From NCBI GenBank assembly GCA_017459925.1, contig JAFUCC010000005.1, positions 1-49,932 on the forward strand: a stretch of DNA of 49,932 nt. Direction: 5' to 3'. The notes beneath the pieces are model-generated. The model did no database searches. It saw nothing but the letters and a program-made list of their open reading frames with translations, and was not told the DNA's origin. The stretch comes from Eggerthellaceae bacterium (GTDB lineage: Bacteria; Actinomycetota; Coriobacteriia; Coriobacteriales; Eggerthellaceae). Of this stretch, positions 35,247-43,858 are shown one piece after another; the first letter of the stretch is position 1, and every line of letters starts with the position of its first letter. The translations under genes and the position numbers were made by a program.

Positions 35247-35261
35247 AAACGATTACTGAAG

Positions 35262-35401
35262 CGATGAACGTCACCCCGGGAACAGCGGGCAGTTGAACAT
35301 CACCCCAGGGAAAATGTTCAATTTGAAAGAAGTGCTCCAACGCAAAGATAAGGCCTCGACAAATTGAACATTTTCCCTGGGGTGATGTTCAACTGCCCGC
35401 T
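35262..35401. repeat. Long inverted repeat with 42-bp perfect arms plus a partial third copy
   Basis: Arms 35284-35325 (begins AGCGGGCAGTTGAACATCAC) and 35360-35401 are exact reverse complements with a 34-nt loop. Each arm also holds a nested dyad TTGAACAT/ATGTTCAA. A diverged copy of TGAACNTCACCCC lies at 35264-35276. It starts 10 nt after the UroD-family stop, so it may end that transcript on the minus strand. The core is shared with 3233-3261. Confidence 0.8.
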
Positions 35402-35410
35402 ACTCGCTGG

Positions 35411-36655
35411 CTATTTCTTGCCGTATTCGCGCACGGTATCGTACATGGCCTCGAGGTTCTCGCGCTTCACGACCTGCATCGAGGCGTTCGTCTCCCAGAT
35501 GAAGCCGCCGCCTGGCGCGCAGATGTCGATCTGGCGCTTCACCTCGTCCTTGACTTGCTCGACCGTACCGTATTCAAGCAGGTAAATCGGGAAATTCGCG
35601 GTGATGCAGCTGTCCTTGCCCACCGTGTCCTTCGCGCGCTGCAAATCGACCTTCTCGAAGTGCACGACGCACTTGCCGGCGGGCAGGCCCACCATCTGGT
35701 CGAGGCGCGTGTCGTACGGGCCTTCCGTGTAGATGACCGGCGTCACGCCCATGTCGACGAGCGCGTTTATCACCTTCAGGAACGGCTTCCAGTAGAAGCG
35801 CTCGAACTGGTCGGGGTTCATGAAGCCGTCCATGCCCTTGTGCATCCAGAACATGACGCGCTTCACGGGCATGTCGACGAAGCGGAAATACTGCAGGTTC
35901 TTAATCTGCAGGTCGGCGAACAAGTTCACGGCGCGTTCGACGTTTTCCTCCTGGAACATGAGGTCCTCGAACGTGTCGACCGTATGGCGGAAGTAGTTGG
36001 AAAGCGTGTCGTAGGGCACCATGCCCACGCCCGTCATCAGCGGCGGGAAGCCCATGCCGAAGAGCGTCCCCTGCATCTGCTTGATGGCCGCCTGGCATTC
36101 GGCGTTCGCTTTCGCGATTTCGGCGAGCTTTTCGTACGCCTCGAGAACCTCGGGGCTGAACAGCGCGTTCGCCATCTGGCTGAAGCACATGTAGCCTGTC
36201 GGCGCCGGGTTCATGATCTTGCCGAGGCCGGCCAGCCCCGGGAAGGCGCGCGGGATGTACTTGTGCAGCAAGAAGCCCGTGAAGTCGCTGAACAGCTCGT
36301 CGTATTCGTCTTCCAGCATCAGCTCGGGCTCGAGCACCTGGTAGATGCTGCTGTCGGGCACGGTGCCGCCCTCGCGCCCCGGCCAGTCGAGCACGGCGGT
36401 TTCGGCGATGTCCTCCACACGGCCGGGAACCATGTTGGCCAGCTGAGCGTCGGGTTGGAAGTCCTGGTGGAACTTGATGATGGCTTCTGCAGCTTTGTCG
36501 AAGTTGTACATGGAGTCGCGGTACGTCACACCCGTGTCGGACAGCACGAACGGCGTGATGCCGTACTGAGCCCAGATGGGAATGCGGTCGGCCTCCTCGT
36601 GGGCGATGGCCTGCTCGGTGATGCGGATGCGCTCTGCAAACTTCTCTTGCGACAT
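35411..36655 (-). CDS. Uroporphyrinogen decarboxylase-family protein (UroD/MtaA-like)
   Basis: 414 aa; ATG with AAAGGAGCG upstream. The family pattern is visible: N-terminal RIRITEQAIAHEEADRIPIW, the central SFGF-like core replaced by diverged sequence, YTEGPYDTRLDQM near residue 315, KCVVHFEKVDLQRAK, and DSCITANFPIYLLEYGTVEQVKDEVKRQID close to the end. The HxC...C zinc site of MtaA/CmuA methyltransferases is not evident (HFEK instead), so methyl transfer is unproven. In Eggerthellaceae and acetogens such proteins often belong to O-demethylation systems. Standing alone, followed by a large hairpin. Cytoplasmic. Confidence 0.82.
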   Translation of the reverse strand: MSQEKFAERIRITEQAIAHEEADRIPIWAQYGITPFVLSDTGVTYRDSMYNFDKAAEAIIKFHQDFQPDAQLANMVPGRVEDIAETAVLDWPGREGGTVPDSSIYQVLEPELMLEDEYDELFSDFTGFLLHKYIPRAFPGLAGLGKIMNPAPTGYMCFSQMANALFSPEVLEAYEKLAEIAKANAECQAAIKQMQGTLFGMGFPPLMTGVGMVPYDTLSNYFRHTVDTFEDLMFQEENVERAVNLFADLQIKNLQYFRFVDMPVKRVMFWMHKGMDGFMNPDQFERFYWKPFLKVINALVDMGVTPVIYTEGPYDTRLDQMVGLPAGKCVVHFEKVDLQRAKDTVGKDSCITANFPIYLLEYGTVEQVKDEVKRQIDICAPGGGFIWETNASMQVVKRENLEAMYDTVREYGKK

Positions 36656-36780
36656 GGTGCACGCTCCTTTTCATGGGAATGACCTTGGGAAAAGTGTACG
36701 GGCGCATACGCCGGAACGGCGATTCAGATGCTGCATCGTGTTATGCGAATGCTGGAGCTTTCGTTTTGCGGAGGGGCGAC

Positions 36781-37944
36781 CTACCGCGCGTGCTTCAGGG
36801 CAGCGTGATGCTCGGCCTTCTGCTCGTAGAGCATGCGGTCGGCTTCGGCGACGAGGTCGCTGATCGCCTCGTCGCGCTCGGCCAGGGCATAGCCCATGCT
36901 CACCGACACGTTGTAGCCGACGCCGCTGCGCTCGCAAACCGCATCGATGGCGCGCTGGATGCCCTCTTCCAGATCGACGGGATTTTCCGCCGCGTTGAGA
37001 AACGTCGCAACGAGGAACTCGTCGCCGCCCCATCGGGCCGCGAGGCCATGATGGCCGTCCATAGCGCGGCGCAGGCCTTCGGCGATGAGCTGCAACGCGT
37101 GGTCGCCTTCGCCATGCCCGCGCTTGTCGTTGATGTCCTTGAAGTAGTCGACGTCTATCATGAACACGCCGAACAACGTCCCCTCGGAAATGCCGGCGAC
37201 CGAATCCTCGATGTACTGCATTGCGCGGCGCCGGTTGTTCAAGCCGGTCAGGGCATCAGTGTTGATACGCGAGTCCTGCGAGCTCATGAACACGAGCAGC
37301 ACCGAGGCAAACGTCGACAGTGCCATGACGGGCATGCCGTGCAGGAAGATGTCCAGGATGCCGCATGCGACCGGCGGAATGGCGAACCACATCAGCGGCG
37401 CTATCTCGAAACGGCGGATGCTCGAGCGCTCGCGGACGAAGCGGATGACGGCGTGTATGGTGGCGACGACGACGTAGAGCAAGAACACGACGTCGGGCAA
37501 GAGCGCCAAGGGCCCTTCGACGAACGTCGCATCGGGGCCGATAGTGTAAATCAAGCCCGTGAAGCGCGTCGTCGCATACATCAAGATGATGATGAAAACG
37601 GGGATGGCGGATAGCACCACGAAACGACGATGCTGCGCATAGGGGGAGCCCAGCCGGAACTCGACATACAGGAACCAGCAAAACGCCACAATGCCCATGA
37701 GCAGCAGGGTCATGGCCTCGAAGATGCCCGTGGCGGCCCTGGTCATCAACCAGCTATCGTACGTGCCCATCGCCCAGATGGCGTCGATCACGAGGAATGC
37801 CATGTACGCAACGGTGAGGCCGCGTAGCGCATTCACTTCGCGCTCGGTGCCCATGTCGATGTTGATCTTCGTGAAGATGACGATCGAGAACGCCAGGCAG
37901 AACACGTCAATCATCAAGTACACGAACACGTACTCGAACAGCAT
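36781..37944 (-). CDS. Membrane diguanylate cyclase (GGDEF)
   Basis: 387 aa; ATG with GAGAGGAAG upstream. Seven or so membrane segments occupy residues 1-225, with short loops and no recognised extracytoplasmic sensor domain. The GGDEF domain (about 225-385) has DALTGLNNRRR, DVDYFKDINDKRGHGEGD and the signature RWGGDEF, all needed for cyclic-di-GMP synthesis. The RxxD inhibitory site is absent (residues before GGDEF are GHHGLAARW), so no product inhibition is expected. It lies next to a second GGDEF gene on the same strand, 107 nt away. The signal is unknown. Confidence 0.92.
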   Translation of the reverse strand: MLFEYVFVYLMIDVFCLAFSIVIFTKINIDMGTEREVNALRGLTVAYMAFLVIDAIWAMGTYDSWLMTRAATGIFEAMTLLLMGIVAFCWFLYVEFRLGSPYAQHRRFVVLSAIPVFIIILMYATTRFTGLIYTIGPDATFVEGPLALLPDVVFLLYVVVATIHAVIRFVRERSSIRRFEIAPLMWFAIPPVACGILDIFLHGMPVMALSTFASVLLVFMSSQDSRINTDALTGLNNRRRAMQYIEDSVAGISEGTLFGVFMIDVDYFKDINDKRGHGEGDHALQLIAEGLRRAMDGHHGLAARWGGDEFLVATFLNAAENPVDLEEGIQRAIDAVCERSGVGYNVSVSMGYALAERDEAISDLVAEADRMLYEQKAEHHAALKHAR

Positions 37945-38051
37945 GACGCTTCTTCCTCTCCCTTAGGCTCCCGATGCAGGCAACAGAATACCGTATTTCC
38001 AGGTAATTTGGGGAAAACGGCTTCGTTACGGCCATGTTTGCCGCATTGCGC

Positions 38052-39161
38052 CTATTCCGCCGGCATGCTCATGGCGTCGCTTTTGCCCACGCGCTTGTCG
38101 GCATACATGGCCTTGTCGGCTTCGTCGATGACGGCCGCGATGTCGGTGCAGCCCTCGGCAGCCAAAGCGCTTCCGATGGAAACGGACGGGATGCGCCCGT
38201 CGTGCGCCTGCGCGGCCGCAATGGCGTCTTGCATGCGCCTCGCAAGCTCTTCGGCGCTGTCGAGCCTCTTCGTCACGACCACGACGAACTCGTCGCCGCC
38301 CGCACGGTAGCACTTCCCCACGCTGGCATACGTATGCCGCAGCGCCCGCGCAATGGCCCGCAGGCATTCGTCGCCATACGCATGGCCGTAGGTGTCGTTC
38401 ACCAGCTTGAAGTCGTTCACGTCGACCGACACGACAAGGCAAGGCAAAGGCGGCCTGACGAGGAACTTCTCATAGCTGTGCCGGTTGAGCAGCATCGTGA
38501 GCGCATCGGTCTGCAACGCGATATCGTAGTAGTACAGCACGAACAGCACCACGGCCATGGAGACCGCCGCCCAGGTGACGTGGATGTTGCTGTACGCGAG
38601 CTGAATCGCAATTCCCGCAGCCAGGCACACCACGATGGCGATCACGCTCCACGAACCTGACGCCTGATATGTCCGCGCTGCGCGAATCGACTGCACGACC
38701 AGGAATACGTTGCTTAAGGCATAGGCCGCCACGTACACGAAATACAGCGGGCCGCGGTAGTAGTCGTTGGCATCGTCGACCCAGAAGATGAAGCCTCCGA
38801 AAATGTTGGCAATCTCGGCCACCGCCTGGACCATCAGCACAACCATGACCCACTTGGCGCTCTTATCGGGATAAATCGCCTGCGCAATGGCCACGGGGAT
38901 GAACGGAACCACAGCGAACATGATGGCCGTGAGCAGCGTGTGGACCGTATGCAGTTCGGGGTGCGTTCCCGAGAACGTGACGTTGAACCAGTCTGCGACC
39001 GTGATGAACACGAGCGCGATAAAACACCAGACCAGCGTCTTGCGCTCGCGCGCCCTGATGACGTGGTTGTTCATCACCAGGATGCACGCCGTCACGAGGA
39101 ACAGCACCGTGACTACAGTAAGCCTCAGAAAATTCTGTTGCGAGTCGGTCAGTCCGAACAA
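38052..39161 (-). CDS. Membrane diguanylate cyclase (GGDEF)
   Basis: 369 aa with a TTG start at 39161 (FGLTDSQQN follows); no ATG in frame fits better. About seven membrane segments in residues 10-210, then a GGDEF domain with ALTMLLNRHSYEKF, DVNDFKLVNDTYGHAYGD and YRAGGDEF. The inhibitory RxxD site is absent (ASVGKCYRA precedes GGDEF). It is the same architecture as its neighbour but diverged in sequence, so the pair probably answers different signals. Transcribed first of the two. Confidence 0.9.
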   Translation of the reverse strand: MFGLTDSQQNFLRLTVVTVLFLVTACILVMNNHVIRARERKTLVWCFIALVFITVADWFNVTFSGTHPELHTVHTLLTAIMFAVVPFIPVAIAQAIYPDKSAKWVMVVLMVQAVAEIANIFGGFIFWVDDANDYYRGPLYFVYVAAYALSNVFLVVQSIRAARTYQASGSWSVIAIVVCLAAGIAIQLAYSNIHVTWAAVSMAVVLFVLYYYDIALQTDALTMLLNRHSYEKFLVRPPLPCLVVSVDVNDFKLVNDTYGHAYGDECLRAIARALRHTYASVGKCYRAGGDEFVVVVTKRLDSAEELARRMQDAIAAAQAHDGRIPSVSIGSALAAEGCTDIAAVIDEADKAMYADKRVGKSDAMSMPAE

Positions 39162-39267
39162 TGCATCGCCTATCGTCGCTGAACTACGAGTTACGTGCTT
39201 ATCTTAACCCCGATTGAAACACCTGTGGAGGGGGCCTCCAGCGAACGGTGGCCATATCAGCCTGCCC

Positions 39268-40149
39268 CTACCGCAAGACGAGCTGTTTGTCGCTGGGCAA
39301 GCCCACGTTGATGCGCTCGAAGAGCTTCTGCGCGTCTTCCAGCACGTCTTCGCCTTCCAACTTCATCTCCTCGATGGTGGGAATGAGGATGTCGCCTGCG
39401 CCCAAGCCCAGCACCATGCGGATCATGGGCACCTCGGCGGGAATGCCGTAGCAGCCCGCCCAGGCGTCGGTCATGTTCGGCGACGTCTCGATGAGGCGGA
39501 AGTTCAAGCGGCGAACCCATGCCGGATGGCACAGCGGAAAATACAGTTTCTGCAGGTTCACGCGCTCGTCGGGCATCTTCAGGCGGTACTCGCTGAAGTG
39601 AATGTCCTTGTCAACGTAGCTGAGCTCGAACAGCCTCAAATCCACCATGAAGCCCATGAGCTCGAGCGCCTCGGCTGCCGCCAACACGACGGCCCCGCGG
39701 CTGTAGATGCGCTCGTTGGCCTCGTTGCCGGCATACGACGTGTTCATATATATGGTGACGAGCGGCTTGTGCACGACCGGCTTGTTGATCATGGTCAGCG
39801 GGCTGCCCTCGAGGTACGCCTTCACGTCGGGAGCGAAGCCCACGTAGTCGTGGAACGTGCGGTTCGGGTCGATCTTTATGTCGAGGCGGCGCTTCACTCG
39901 CTCGACGAGCGCCACCAAGTCGTTGAAACCGTCATGCCAGCCGAAACGGCACAGCTGCATCGCCTCGTCCAGGCTCGTGGTCAGCGTGAACTCCTCGCTG
40001 CCAGCCTCGCTCGCCTGGCTGCCGCGCAAGAACGCCTCGTGGGTTTCCGCCGTTTCGAGGTACGCGAGGTAGTCTTCGAGCGAGTCGAAGGTGAAATGGC
40101 GGACGAAGTACTCGCCAATCCAGGATGTGTCATATCCCCAGCCCCGCAT
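39268..40149 (-). CDS. Unrecognised protein (293 aa), partner of the AAA ATPase upstream
   Basis: ATG at 40149 chosen: GGAGG 9 nt upstream; a TTG at 40155 is less likely. No membrane segment or signal. The middle has VTIYMNTSYAGNEANE...RGAVVLAAAEALELMGFMVDLRLF, in which a substituted nucleotide- or VWA-like strand is followed by an RGAxxxAxxxxLExxGxxV helix. I recall similar patterns in uncharacterised phage and actinobacterial proteins (DUF7192-like), but could not check. It is 33 nt after the AAA gene, same strand, so a two-gene operon. By analogy with MoxR/VWA pairs it may be the partner of the ATPase. Confidence 0.72.
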   Translation of the reverse strand: MRGWGYDTSWIGEYFVRHFTFDSLEDYLAYLETAETHEAFLRGSQASEAGSEEFTLTTSLDEAMQLCRFGWHDGFNDLVALVERVKRRLDIKIDPNRTFHDYVGFAPDVKAYLEGSPLTMINKPVVHKPLVTIYMNTSYAGNEANERIYSRGAVVLAAAEALELMGFMVDLRLFELSYVDKDIHFSEYRLKMPDERVNLQKLYFPLCHPAWVRRLNFRLIETSPNMTDAWAGCYGIPAEVPMIRMVLGLGAGDILIPTIEEMKLEGEDVLEDAQKLFERINVGLPSDKQLVLR

Positions 40150-40182
40150 AATCAATTTCCTCCGAGGTAATTGATTATTCCA

Positions 40183-41928
40183 CTACTGGAAAATCCGGAT
40201 GGTCTTGATGACCTGCAGGTACTTGTTGTCGGGGTTGATGTTCTTCATGGCGCCGACCAGCATGTTCATGTCGTCTTGCGTAAGCGAGCGGATGACGTTG
40301 GTCCGCAGGATCGTCTCGGTGTCCATGCCGTACGATTCCTTCTTGTAGCACTTGCCGATGGCGCGCGTCGACACGATGTGGGGCACACGGCATTCGTCGG
40401 CAGCGTCGCGCAGCGACCACATGAACTCGAGCAGCTCGTCTGATGGGTACAGGGCGCGCTCGAGCTTGCGGTCGTAGTCGAAGAACACCATGTCGAAGCG
40501 GTCGAGCGTGGCGCCATCGAGCACGTTGCGCCCGACGTACTGCAGATTCGACCCCTTTCCCCACGTGTTCGCCGCGGCCACGCAGCGGAAGTCGGGGTGG
40601 CGTTCGATCGTCTCGTGCGGGAAGGCCATGTAGCCATTGGCCAACGCCGAATTGATGACGATGAGCGCCGACGGGTCGGAGTTGTCGATCTCATCGAGGA
40701 AGAACACGCCGCCGTTCTTGAACGCCTTGTAGAACTGGGTGTCGCGGTACGTGCCGCCGGCATCGATGAAACCGGTCAGCTTGAACTCGTTGGAAGCGTT
40801 GTTCGTGTAGTACATGGGCAGGCCCAAGCCCTCGGCCACCTGCGACACGGCGTAGTTCTTGCCTGAGCCAGCCGGGCCGATGAGCATGACGGGTTCGTCG
40901 AGCTGCACCTGTGTGAGCACCTGCTCGAACTTCTCGTGGTAATACGCCACGCCCGTGTGCGCCAGCTGCACGTCGCCCAGCTTCACGATGTTGGTGTGCG
41001 GCACGGCGTTCACGCCGATGAAGTCGTCGAGGATCTGCTTGTAGCGGCTCGTCAGCTGCGCGTCGATGCGCTGGGTTGCCGACAGTCCCTCGATGCGCTC
41101 GTCGATGAGCGCACGCACCTTACCTGCCACCTCGTCGTCGAGGCTGCCGTCAACGAATGCGGAAATTCGCTCGCGGGGCGCCTGCGACTCGAAGTACTCG
41201 TCGAAGAGCCGCTCGATGGTCTGGCGCAGCGAATCATCGGCCGCCTGCTCGAGAATGCGGTTCACCAGGGCGATGATGTCGCGCGCGTTAGAGTAGTTCG
41301 ACTCGATGCCCGCATCGTCGGTGCGCACGAACGACGGATCGCGGTACGTGGTGAACGCACCGTCGGCGAAGTACGTGAACGGCTCGACCGGGTACACCTG
41401 CGCGACGAAACGCGCAAGCACGCCCTCGTTGTTCGAGAACGCATAGTCGCCCGATGCCGTGCGCCCATAGAACAGGTTGGCGTAGCTTTCCTGCAACCCC
41501 AGGTCGCGTCCGCGGCCCACGACGAAGCGGCCGTCGCGCGTATCGAAGAACGCCGCTGAAAACGGCATGTAGCGGTTCAGCAGGTTGAAAGCATCGGTTC
41601 CGAAATCGCGGAACGCCCGGCCCACCACGCGCTGGTCGGCATCGCGGTCGTGTGGGTCGTATGCGCCCGACGCCATGGAAAGCGCAGCTTCGTGCAGCAG
41701 CGCCAAATCGTAGCCGCCAACCGTGAACAAGCCGCTGGCAACTTCCGGGTCGCGGCAGTTATCAGCGTACGAGTCGTACACGATCTTGCCGAACAGCGCC
41801 TCGTCACGCTCGCCGGCGCGCATCACCTTCACCGTGTAATCGAAGTTCTTGTTAGCTGCGACGAGCGCCTCTTCCAAATCGTGCTCGGAGATGTCGTCGC
41901 CCACGTACGCCAGGAACGTCTCTTTCAT
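40183..41928 (-). CDS. AAA+ ATPase (MoxR/CobS-like) with N-terminal glutaminase-like domain
   Basis: 581 aa from the ATG at 41928 with GGAAGGGGAG upstream; the frame runs to 42027. The C-terminal part is AAA+: Walker A GPAGSGKN (351-358; the usual T/S is Asn), Walker B GVFFLDEID (407-415), sensor AAANTWGKGSN, arginine LDRFD. The N-terminal half has a run (about 104-197) that matches the later part of the asparagine synthetase glutaminase fold: FGTDAFNLLNRYMPFSAAFFD, GRFVVGRGRD, YAFSNNEGVLARF and VEPFTYFADGAFTTY. The catalytic N-terminal Cys2 is absent. The link helix region is 210-330. CobS/MoxR ATPases of this type are common in phages and act with VWA-like partners. Confidence 0.85.
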   Translation of the reverse strand: MKETFLAYVGDDISEHDLEEALVAANKNFDYTVKVMRAGERDEALFGKIVYDSYADNCRDPEVASGLFTVGGYDLALLHEAALSMASGAYDPHDRDADQRVVGRAFRDFGTDAFNLLNRYMPFSAAFFDTRDGRFVVGRGRDLGLQESYANLFYGRTASGDYAFSNNEGVLARFVAQVYPVEPFTYFADGAFTTYRDPSFVRTDDAGIESNYSNARDIIALVNRILEQAADDSLRQTIERLFDEYFESQAPRERISAFVDGSLDDEVAGKVRALIDERIEGLSATQRIDAQLTSRYKQILDDFIGVNAVPHTNIVKLGDVQLAHTGVAYYHEKFEQVLTQVQLDEPVMLIGPAGSGKNYAVSQVAEGLGLPMYYTNNASNEFKLTGFIDAGGTYRDTQFYKAFKNGGVFFLDEIDNSDPSALIVINSALANGYMAFPHETIERHPDFRCVAAANTWGKGSNLQYVGRNVLDGATLDRFDMVFFDYDRKLERALYPSDELLEFMWSLRDAADECRVPHIVSTRAIGKCYKKESYGMDTETILRTNVIRSLTQDDMNMLVGAMKNINPDNKYLQVIKTIRIFQ

Positions 41929-42246
41929 GGCTCCCCTTCCGCATGTGAAAAAGCGTGTCATGGTGGCCTGGTCAGATTGGCACATTTCAAGTGTAGGGCA
42001 CGCATATGGCATGCCCACTAAATGCACAGAGCCTGATCTGCGTTTCAGCAGGTCAATCAGCTCATCCTATTGGTATGAGACGTGAAATGACCTGAAAATC
42101 GACACCATGTACCTAGGGTCGAACACCCACCGCATGAATAATCCGCGGATGTAGGCGCATGCGCGAACCTGCAAGAGAGGCAAAGCGTGGCGGCGCAGAC
42201 AGGCGTTTCCGCGAGCGCATGCGTGTTCGATTCCGAGGAGGGAAGA
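41929..42246. other. Divergent promoter region of the AAA operon and an MFS gene
   Basis: 318 nt with one operator-like dyad (42062-42078). A frame at 42159 plus is a shadow. No other element recognised. Confidence 0.5.
42062..42078. promoter_or_regulatory. Operator candidate (site 7)
   Basis: TCATCC-TATTG-GTATGA, followed by GACGT..GACCTG as at site 1. It lies 169 bp upstream of the MFS start at 42247 and 134 bp upstream of the divergent AAA gene, so the target is not certain. Confidence 0.5.
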
Positions 42247-43596
42247 ATGGATCAGAACAAAGATGCCCTGAGCGTCGACGAGAAGCGCATGGGAGAGAAG
42301 GCTCCCGGGCTTTCATGGGTGATGCTTCTCGTAACCTACCTTGCGAGCATCTGCGCTCCGCTCACGCAGTTCAAGATTCCGCCGCTGGCCAACTGGCTGT
42401 TCGCGAACTTCGCCGCCGTGGGCCTCGACAGCGCCACGTTCGGCCTGCTCATGAGCGCGATGTCCATCATCGGCGTCATCTTGGCGTTCCCAGCGGCGTT
42501 CATCTGCCGGCGCATGGGCCTGAAGGGCACGGTGATGTTCTCGCTCGCGTGCCTGGCCATCGGCTCGGCCATTTCCGCCCTTGCCGGAAACATTCCCATG
42601 CTCATGGTCAGCCGCCTCATCGAGGGCATCGGCATCGGGCTGATCGGCGTTGCCGCTCCGACCTGCGTGTCGGTGTGGTTCCCGCCCAAACAGCGCGGCT
42701 TGGCGCTGGGCCTTTGGGCCACGTGGGTGCCGCTCGGATGCGTGCTCATGTTCAACATCGCAGCTCCCATCGCCGGCGGAAACCCCGGCGTTGCGCCGCA
42801 GGGCTACCTGACGGTGTTCTGGTTCTGCGCCATCTTCAGCGCCATCATGTTCGTGGTCTTCGGCCTCGTGTTCCGCATGCCGCGCGGCGAACGCGGCGAC
42901 ATGGGCGTCGAGGGCACCTTCAAAGACAGCCTGCCCTACCTGAAGAACAAGTACATCTGGTACCTGGGCGTCGTGTTCTTCGCCCTGTGCCTTTCCACCC
43001 TGGCCGTCGTGAACACGTTCTACCAGACATGGTTGACCATTCCCGCCGAGGGTGGCGGCATGGGCTTCGACGACCACACAGCCGGCATGGTGACCTCGCT
43101 CATGATGGCGATGTCGCTCGTGTTCGCACCACTTTCCGGCGCCCTTTCCGACCGGTTGAGGCCGAACTCCAAGCGGTTCATCGCGGTGGGCGCCGGCGTA
43201 GCATTGCTCGTGGCCGTGGCTTTCGGGTTCGTCGGCGGCGACGCGGCTTTCCCGTGCATGGTCGCGTTCATCATCTTGCAGGGCATCGCGGGCGCTGCCG
43301 TGGCCGGCGGCTGCCGCCCCATGGCGCCGATGATCATGGGCGGCTCTGCCATGGGCGCAACCATGGGCATGGCCGTGCTGCAGTTCTGCCAGAACCTCGG
43401 CCAAGCCGTGGGTTCGCCGCTGTTCGGCGCAGTGCTCGACTCGATGCACGGCAACTGGTTCATGGCATCGTGCGCTGTGCAGATTCCGATCCTCGTCATC
43501 GGCATCGTCTTCGCCCTCCTGGTGAAGCCCTTCCCCAAGAGCCAAGACGTCAAGCCGAGCGAGTTCCGCGCAAGCGAAGCCGAAGCGGCCGAATAA
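42247..43596 (+). CDS. MFS transporter, paralog of the tandem pair
   Basis: 449 aa; ATG at 42247 with GAGGAGGG upstream. Twelve membrane segments; FICRRMGLKGTV after TM2 and RLIEGIGIGLIGVAAPTCVSVWFPPKQRG around TM4-5 align with the MFS proteins of 18460 and 20142, at lower identity. It lacks their PDTxEADYG loop, having RGERGDMGVEG instead. A candidate operator lies 169 bp upstream, so it may belong to the same regulon as the oxidoreductase islands although no molybdoenzyme is next to it. Substrate unknown. Confidence 0.87.
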   Translation: MDQNKDALSVDEKRMGEKAPGLSWVMLLVTYLASICAPLTQFKIPPLANWLFANFAAVGLDSATFGLLMSAMSIIGVILAFPAAFICRRMGLKGTVMFSLACLAIGSAISALAGNIPMLMVSRLIEGIGIGLIGVAAPTCVSVWFPPKQRGLALGLWATWVPLGCVLMFNIAAPIAGGNPGVAPQGYLTVFWFCAIFSAIMFVVFGLVFRMPRGERGDMGVEGTFKDSLPYLKNKYIWYLGVVFFALCLSTLAVVNTFYQTWLTIPAEGGGMGFDDHTAGMVTSLMMAMSLVFAPLSGALSDRLRPNSKRFIAVGAGVALLVAVAFGFVGGDAAFPCMVAFIILQGIAGAAVAGGCRPMAPMIMGGSAMGATMGMAVLQFCQNLGQAVGSPLFGAVLDSMHGNWFMASCAVQIPILVIGIVFALLVKPFPKSQDVKPSEFRASEAEAAE

Positions 43597-43645
43597 CGAC
43601 AGCACCAAGTGAGCGCTAAAGCTTAAGCGCCGAATAAGGTACCGC

Positions 43646-43720
43646 AATCGTCCACAAGTGGCGATGTGCTGCAAGTTTCAACCTGATTTGCATCACATCC
43701 AAACTTGTGGACGATTTTTT
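43646..43720 (+). terminator. Large hairpin terminator
   Basis: AATCGTCCACAAGT (43646-43659) pairs perfectly with ACTTGTGGACGATT, followed by U residues to 43720. An inner stem (GATGTG/CACATC plus GCAA/TTGC) extends the pairing, so most of the 75 nt is folded. It lies 50 nt past the MFS stop. Confidence 0.82.
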
Positions 43721-43858
43721 GCCCAAGCGTGATGCGACAAATGCCATTTCACCAAGACGAAATAGAAAAGTGACGCCTTTGTAAACCTTTTCCCACGTGA
43801 GTGGCATCTTTCCGGCTAAGGGACTACACTAGCAGCTTCAATCTGAGAGGACTGAATA

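Noticed and set aside
35411..36655. hemE (true uroporphyrinogen decarboxylase)
   Set aside because: The length (414 aa versus about 350) and the TEGPYD and HFEK motifs fit the UroD-like methyltransferase-type superfamily rather than HemE, and no heme genes are nearby.
39268..41928. Prophage
   Set aside because: The two AAA-operon genes resemble phage genes, but there is no integrase, capsid, terminase or lysis gene, and no attachment repeat was seen.
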